64,000 bases of DNA from Jiulongibacter sediminis (GTDB lineage Bacteria; Bacteroidota; Bacteroidia; Cytophagales; Spirosomataceae). The DNA lies in the NCBI RefSeq assembly GCF_001306455.1, contig NZ_LGTQ01000005.1, positions 1 to 64,000 on the forward strand, in the 5' to 3' direction. A program made the position numbers and the translations under genes. Numbering within the stretch: position 1 is the first letter of the stretch; every line of letters begins with the position of its first letter. The notes under the pieces were generated by a model, which was given only the letters and a program-made list of their open reading frames with translations, made no database searches and was not told where the DNA came from. Shown piece after piece: positions 60,412-64,000 of the stretch.

Positions 60412-62111
60412 GAACCAGATTATTCATCATACTGCTCCTTTTTTTGCTTCCTCTAGCTAATAGGGCCCAGAAGGCATTTACAGATGTTACTCAATTAACA
60501 GGCATAAATCATCAATTTAGGGTTTATGAGGGGATGTTTGGTGGTGGTGTGTGCGTTTTTGACTTCAATAAGGATGGCTTTGAAGACCTATATATCACCG
60601 GGGGCATGAATGATGATGCCCTTTACCAAAATCAGGGTGATGGTACTTTTAAAAACGTTTTTGTGGGTAGCGGTCTGGAGCGAACACGCGACTTTGTTAC
60701 TCAGGGAGTAGTTTCAGCTGATTTCAATAAAGATGGTTTTCGTGATTTGTTAGTCACTACCATCACTAGCAGAAATGAGAAAAAGGTAATTCCAAGAGCT
60801 ATAAACCTACTTTTTCTTGGAAAAGAAGGTGGAGTTTTTGAGGACGTTACGGAGGATTTTGATCTTGATAAAATCAACACTTTCAGTACAGGTGCAAATG
60901 TGGGTGATTTCAACGGAGACGGCTGGCCTGATGTTTACATCGCTAATTATTTCAATCAATTTGAAGGTGAATTGAGTGAAATCAATGATGCCACGGTGGT
61001 AGGTGCGAATCAAATTGCAGAAGGTAATCTTCTACTGAATGTTAAAGGCAACTATTTTAAAGACGTTTATGCCGATTATGGCCTGGACATGAAAGGCTTT
61101 GGCTTTGGTGGTCTTTTTACTGATTTTGATAACGATGGAGACCAGGATTTGCTGGTCAATCATGATTTTGGCTACAAGCGAACGCCTAATCTTCTCCTGC
61201 AGAATAATTATCCCGAAAAGAACTTTAAGAATGTTGCTAAAGAACTTGATATTAATTTGAGGATCAATGCCATGGGCTCGGCGGCAGGCGATTACAATAA
61301 TGATGGCCTGATGGACTATTATATGACCAACATCCGTTTCAATCAGTTTGTGGTCAATCAGGGAGCTGGGAAACCCTTCAAAAAGATGGATAAAGAACTG
61401 GGAATGGATTTCGTCTCTATCAGTTGGGGGGCTAACTGGGCTGATTTTGATCATGACGGAGACCTTGATCTTTTTGTCTCTAATGGGGATCTCAATCCTA
61501 ATTGCGTACCCATGGCCAATTACTATTTTGAAAATCTGGGTGGGCGTTTTGAGGATCATGCTCGTGAAAAGGGGTTAAATGGCTACGAAATAGGGCGAGG
61601 CTCAGCCATTTTTGACCTTGAAAATGATGGTGACATGGATATTATTGTGGTGAGCCAAAAACCGGTTTATGACAATTATCCCATGGAGTCAATGACCAGA
61701 GTTTACAGAAATGATAGTGTCTCTGGACATTGGTTAAAAGTTAAACTCAAAGGCACAAATGCTGAAGCAGATGGTTTTGGTTCGAAAGTTCAATTGATAG
61801 CCGGTGGCAAAATATTTATAAAGGAAATTGATGGAGGAGGTTCAAGTCATATTTCTCAAAACTCGTCCATTGCTCACTTTGGTTTGGGTGATATTCAGAC
61901 GATTGACACATTGAAAGTTTACTGGACAGGTGGCTCAACTCAAATTATGACCAATATTAAGGCCGATCAGTTGCTAGAAATTATCCAACCTTATACCGAA
62001 CCAAAGGCAAATCCGAATCTTTGGAAAGTGGGGGTCTTGGGTTTACTTTTATTTGCGGCCAGCAGTTATTATGCTCTCAGGCTTTACCGTAAGAAGAAAG
62101 AAAATGTTTAG
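60408..62111 (+). CDS. FG-GAP/ASPIC (CRTAC1-like) protein with C-terminal membrane helix
   Basis: 567 residues. The ATG at 60408 overlaps the upstream stop as ATGA; an in-frame ATG at 60399 is the alternative. A signal peptide (ending NRAQ) is followed by FG-GAP repeats (FDFNKDGFEDLYI, GDFNGDGWPDVYI, TDFDNDGDQDLLV, ADFDHDGDLDLFV) and an ASPIC/UnbV domain (GFGSKVQLIAGG, HFGLGDIQTID). It ends in a hydrophobic helix and basic tail (GVLGLLLFAASSYYALRLYR), so it is membrane-tethered. It closes the locus and overlaps lacI tail to tail by four bases. Confidence 0.9.
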   Translation: MRTRLFIILLLFLLPLANRAQKAFTDVTQLTGINHQFRVYEGMFGGGVCVFDFNKDGFEDLYITGGMNDDALYQNQGDGTFKNVFVGSGLERTRDFVTQGVVSADFNKDGFRDLLVTTITSRNEKKVIPRAINLLFLGKEGGVFEDVTEDFDLDKINTFSTGANVGDFNGDGWPDVYIANYFNQFEGELSEINDATVVGANQIAEGNLLLNVKGNYFKDVYADYGLDMKGFGFGGLFTDFDNDGDQDLLVNHDFGYKRTPNLLLQNNYPEKNFKNVAKELDINLRINAMGSAAGDYNNDGLMDYYMTNIRFNQFVVNQGAGKPFKKMDKELGMDFVSISWGANWADFDHDGDLDLFVSNGDLNPNCVPMANYYFENLGGRFEDHAREKGLNGYEIGRGSAIFDLENDGDMDIIVVSQKPVYDNYPMESMTRVYRNDSVSGHWLKVKLKGTNAEADGFGSKVQLIAGGKIFIKEIDGGGSSHISQNSSIAHFGLGDIQTIDTLKVYWTGGSTQIMTNIKADQLLEIIQPYTEPKANPNLWKVGVLGLLLFAASSYYALRLYRKKKENV

Positions 62112-63115
62112 TGAATTATTAATTCGGTTTTGATAATAATTTCTTGATAGTCAAGCTCTGACTCTTGATTCTGAAGGCACTTGAGAAGCAAGTTTGCCGC
62201 CTGAGCTCCCATTTTAGAGGCAAACTGCTCAACCGAGGCAATGGGTGGGTTTTCAAGAAAACTGGTAATTGGCAGGTTTGCGAAGCTTACAAAGAGGATA
62301 TCTTTGTTTGGCTCTACACCGGCCTTCCTGCAAGCCGACATCGCATAAAGGGCCACATAATCATTAAAAGTAAGTACAGCTTGCGGTCGGTCTTCAAGAG
62401 CCAGTAACTCCATCATACATTGCTCCGTCTCCTCACGGGTAAGATTACCCGATTTGATATAATGCTGTCGGGCATCAATACCGAATTCCATGGCTGCTTC
62501 CAGATACCCATTTAGTCGCTCGCCAGAAACTTCCAGATTGCCGGGGCCATTAATTAGTCCAATTTTAGTAACTCCTTTGTTTACCAAAAATCGCATGGCT
62601 TCTTTAGCTCCCTGTGTAACACTATTACGGACCTTGTGGCATTTAATATTACGAGGTACTCTGTCAAAGAATACCACCGGGATACCATATTCTTCAAGAG
62701 CCTTGAAGTGCCCGTAATGGTTTGTTTCTGCTGATACCGAGGCAATAAGACCATCCACTCTACTGGCAATAAAGGATTCTATCATTTTCTTCTCCCGCTC
62801 CAGGCTATCTCTGGATTGACTAATCAGTACATGGTAGTCCTCTGGCATCAGAGTGTCCTCAATTGCCGAGATAGCCAGTGAAAAAAACTCTTCTTTGAGG
62901 AAAGGAAGCAAGACCCCGATGGTGTACGTTTTATTCTTCTTAAGTAATAAGGCCGCCGGGTTAGGAACATAATGCAATTTTTCAGCGAGTTCTTTTACTC
63001 TACTTTTGGTTTTTTCGCTAATTCTAGGATGATCATTGAGAGCTCGTGAGACAGTGCTCACTGAAACTCTGAGTTGCTCAGCTATGGCTTTTAAGGTGGC
63101 CGGACTCTTTTGCAT
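62108..63115 (-). CDS. LacI-family transcriptional regulator
   Basis: 335 residues. The helix-turn-helix and hinge are TLKAIAEQLRVSVSTVSRALNDHP (in parts), VPNPAALLLKK, followed by the periplasmic-binding-protein-like sensor (GVLLPFLKEEFFSLA, FFDRVPRN, VFTFNDYVAL-type block reads VLTFNDYVALYA). It converges with the FG-GAP gene. Two palindromes upstream fit LacI-family operators, and a half-site lies over the susC promoter. Sugar effector unknown; galK suggests a link to galactose or a related sugar. Confidence 0.93.
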   Translation of the reverse strand: MQKSPATLKAIAEQLRVSVSTVSRALNDHPRISEKTKSRVKELAEKLHYVPNPAALLLKKNKTYTIGVLLPFLKEEFFSLAISAIEDTLMPEDYHVLISQSRDSLEREKKMIESFIASRVDGLIASVSAETNHYGHFKALEEYGIPVVFFDRVPRNIKCHKVRNSVTQGAKEAMRFLVNKGVTKIGLINGPGNLEVSGERLNGYLEAAMEFGIDARQHYIKSGNLTREETEQCMMELLALEDRPQAVLTFNDYVALYAMSACRKAGVEPNKDILFVSFANLPITSFLENPPIASVEQFASKMGAQAANLLLKCLQNQESELDYQEIIIKTELIIH

Positions 63116-63154
63116 TACTGTAAATTTTCTTCAATAACGATCTTTTTATGATGA

Positions 63155-63172
63155 TGTGCAAAAGATTGCACA
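63155..63172. promoter_or_regulatory. LacI-type palindrome 1
   Basis: TGTGCAA-AAGA-TTGCACA, perfect 7-base arms, 40 bases upstream of the lacI ATG. Confidence 0.6.
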
Positions 63173-63198
63173 ACAAGGTCTGAAGCATAATAAGGCCT

Positions 63199-63214
63199 AT
63201 GCAAACATTTGCAT
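63199..63214. promoter_or_regulatory. LacI-type palindrome 2
   Basis: ATGCAAA-CA-TTTGCAT, perfect 7-base arms. It matches the general LacI/PurR operator form (TGCAAACG-like). It shares the TGCAA/TTGCA halves with palindrome 1, 44 bases away from start to start. Confidence 0.65.
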
Positions 63215-63270
63215 TCTCCGTAATGGTATTTTATGAATAATTTATTAGACAGAATAAAGTAGGCTTTTCT

Positions 63271-63387
63271 TAGCTTTGTATTAGGCCAATCTTACGCTTT
63301 TCATCGGGAGTATCCTGATAAAGTTTAAGGTTAAAATTTAGGTAGACAATAAGAAACTATGCTGATGTTGTCGGCATAGTTTTTTTG
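63271..63387 (+). ncRNA. Candidate terminated leader or small RNA before galK
   Basis: A -7 box TAGCTTTG (63271-63278) and an intrinsic terminator (63354-63387: AAACTATGC/GCATAGTTT then T-run) define a transcript of about 100 bases on the plus strand. Inside, ATCGGG-AGTAT-CCTGAT forms another hairpin. No plus-strand protein gene lies upstream, so the terminator needs an explanation. No known RNA family was recognised. Confidence 0.4.
63354..63387 (+). terminator. Intrinsic terminator upstream of galK
   Basis: Nine-base perfect stem AAACTATGC/GCATAGTTT, an 11-base loop and a T-run. Because no plus-strand gene lies upstream in this interval, it should end a leader or small RNA. Confidence 0.7.
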
Positions 63388-63395
63388 TATTTTTG
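63388..63395 (+). promoter_or_regulatory. -7 promoter box of galK (TATTTTTG)
   Basis: An exact TAnnTTTG match directly after the terminator T-run, with TTG 17 bases upstream (63368-63370), slightly short for a -33 box. It is about 60 bases before the galK ATG. Confidence 0.5.
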
Positions 63396-63456
63396 ACCAT
63401 TAATTATTTCTCATCCTTGCAAAAGGAACCTGATCCTATTGAATCAGAATTTTACA

Positions 63457-64000
63457 ATGAACGCCTCACTAATCGCTAAATCATTTCAGGAGAAATTCAA
63501 TGCCACACCCACTTTACAAGTTAAAGCTCCAGGTCGTATCAATCTTATTGGGGAGCATACAGATTATAATGATGGTTTTGTGTTGCCAGCAGCAATAGAC
63601 AAGGCTATTTATTTTTCTTTAAAGCCTCGGGAAGATGACCAAATCAGACTTTATGCTGTAGACTTAAATGATGAAATAAACCTAGACCTTCAAAATCTAA
63701 AAAAATCGAAAAAAGCCTGGGCTAATTTTTTGATTGGAGTAATCAATGAACTTTTGGAGCGGGGAGCTCAGATTACTAACGGTTTTGACCTCGCATTTGG
63801 AGGAGACGTACCTCTTGGTGCCGGAATGTCCTCTTCTGCGGCCATTGAAAGTGGGATGGGTTTTGCTCTAAACCAAATGTTTGAATTAGGCCTTAGCCGT
63901 CTTCAATTGGCGAAAATTGCCCAATTGGCAGAGCATAATTTTGCCGGTGTAAAATGTGGCATAATGGATATGTATGCTTCCCTTTTTGGTAAATCAGAGC
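63457..64000 (+). CDS. galK: Galactokinase (N-terminal part; runs off the window)
   Basis: The first 181 codons are present from ATG 63457. The galactokinase signature GRINLIGEHTDYNDGFVLP is near residues 26-44 and the ATP-binding GHMP motif PLGAGMSSSAA is near 115-125. The HNFAGVKCGIMDMYAS block follows. It phosphorylates D-galactose at C1 using ATP, the entry to the Leloir pathway. It is divergent from lacI and shares its control region. Confidence 0.95.
   Translation, partial: MNASLIAKSFQEKFNATPTLQVKAPGRINLIGEHTDYNDGFVLPAAIDKAIYFSLKPREDDQIRLYAVDLNDEINLDLQNLKKSKKAWANFLIGVINELLERGAQITNGFDLAFGGDVPLGAGMSSSAAIESGMGFALNQMFELGLSRLQLAKIAQLAEHNFAGVKCGIMDMYASLFGKSE

Noticed and set aside
61032-61559. 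A 175-codon minus-strand frame within the last FG-GAP gene
   Set aside because: It is the mirror of the repeated Asp/Asn/Gly codons and reads Ile/Val-rich without domains.
1-64000. tRNA, rRNA, CRISPR arrays, insertion sequences or prophage
   Set aside because: None was recognised on reading either strand. A tRNA or IS scan would be needed to exclude weak or degraded copies.

Overview
This window reads as chromosomal DNA of a free-living member of the Bacteroidota, probably a Cytophagales-like marine or soil relative. The genus cannot be fixed from the sequence alone. Evidence: a SusC/SusD pair; promoters matching the Bacteroidota -7 box TAnnTTTG; few Shine-Dalgarno sequences; a NUDIX-winged-helix regulator; a secreted adhesin with tandem repeats; a CxxxY-type CcmE; and a REP-like palindrome of a type common in this phylum. 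No rRNA, tRNA, CRISPR array, transposase or prophage was recognised. Most of the window is ordinary, gene-dense chromosome with tight minus-strand operons.

Layout. 1-5 kb: end of a repeat adhesin, a NUDIX regulator next to an orphan ABC ATPase, a secreted surface protein, hpt and a TPR protein. 5-9.4 kb: an Lrp regulator with a palindrome at its promoter, an alkyltransferase-like protein, a DUF3109 protein, a LysM transglycosylase and a methyltransferase. 9.4-14.2 kb: the core rimP-nusA-infB operon, with a terminator-like hairpin in its leader. 14.3-24.8 kb: a membrane EEP phosphatase/nuclease, glutamine-dependent NAD synthetase, a RidA-like protein, an esterase, a secreted DUF4114 protein with a stand-alone LytTR regulator, a DbpA-like helicase and a lipoprotein sugar isomerase. 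25-39 kb: a catabolic region with an esterase, DUF2264 protein, AraC regulator, galactonate-dehydratase-like enzyme, S41 peptidase, GntP permease, MarR regulator, and a sodium symporter plus myo-inositol oxygenase operon.

39-44.4 kb: a six-gene minus-strand run around hemC (M1 peptidase, SDR, cyclophilin, VOC protein, hemC, PAP2-like membrane protein). 44.5-49.4 kb: rpoN, then a coupled operon ccmB-ccmC-ccmD-ccmE-menF that joins cytochrome c maturation to menaquinone synthesis. The 58-residue ccmD is added here from reading the sequence. 49.5-63 kb: a SusCD-centred locus with a DUF1080 lipoprotein, two FG-GAP/ASPIC proteins flanking a complete vanadium-haloperoxidase-type enzyme, and a convergent LacI regulator. 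63-64 kb: a regulatory region with two LacI-type palindromes and a terminated leader or small RNA, then the start of galK.

The most interesting items are the haloperoxidase/FG-GAP/SusCD locus, the inositol operon, the possible attenuator ahead of rimP-nusA-infB, the unexplained terminated transcript before galK, and repeated cases where a terminator and the next gene's -7 promoter box share the same bases. All functional calls are by motif and family recognition. No database search was run.
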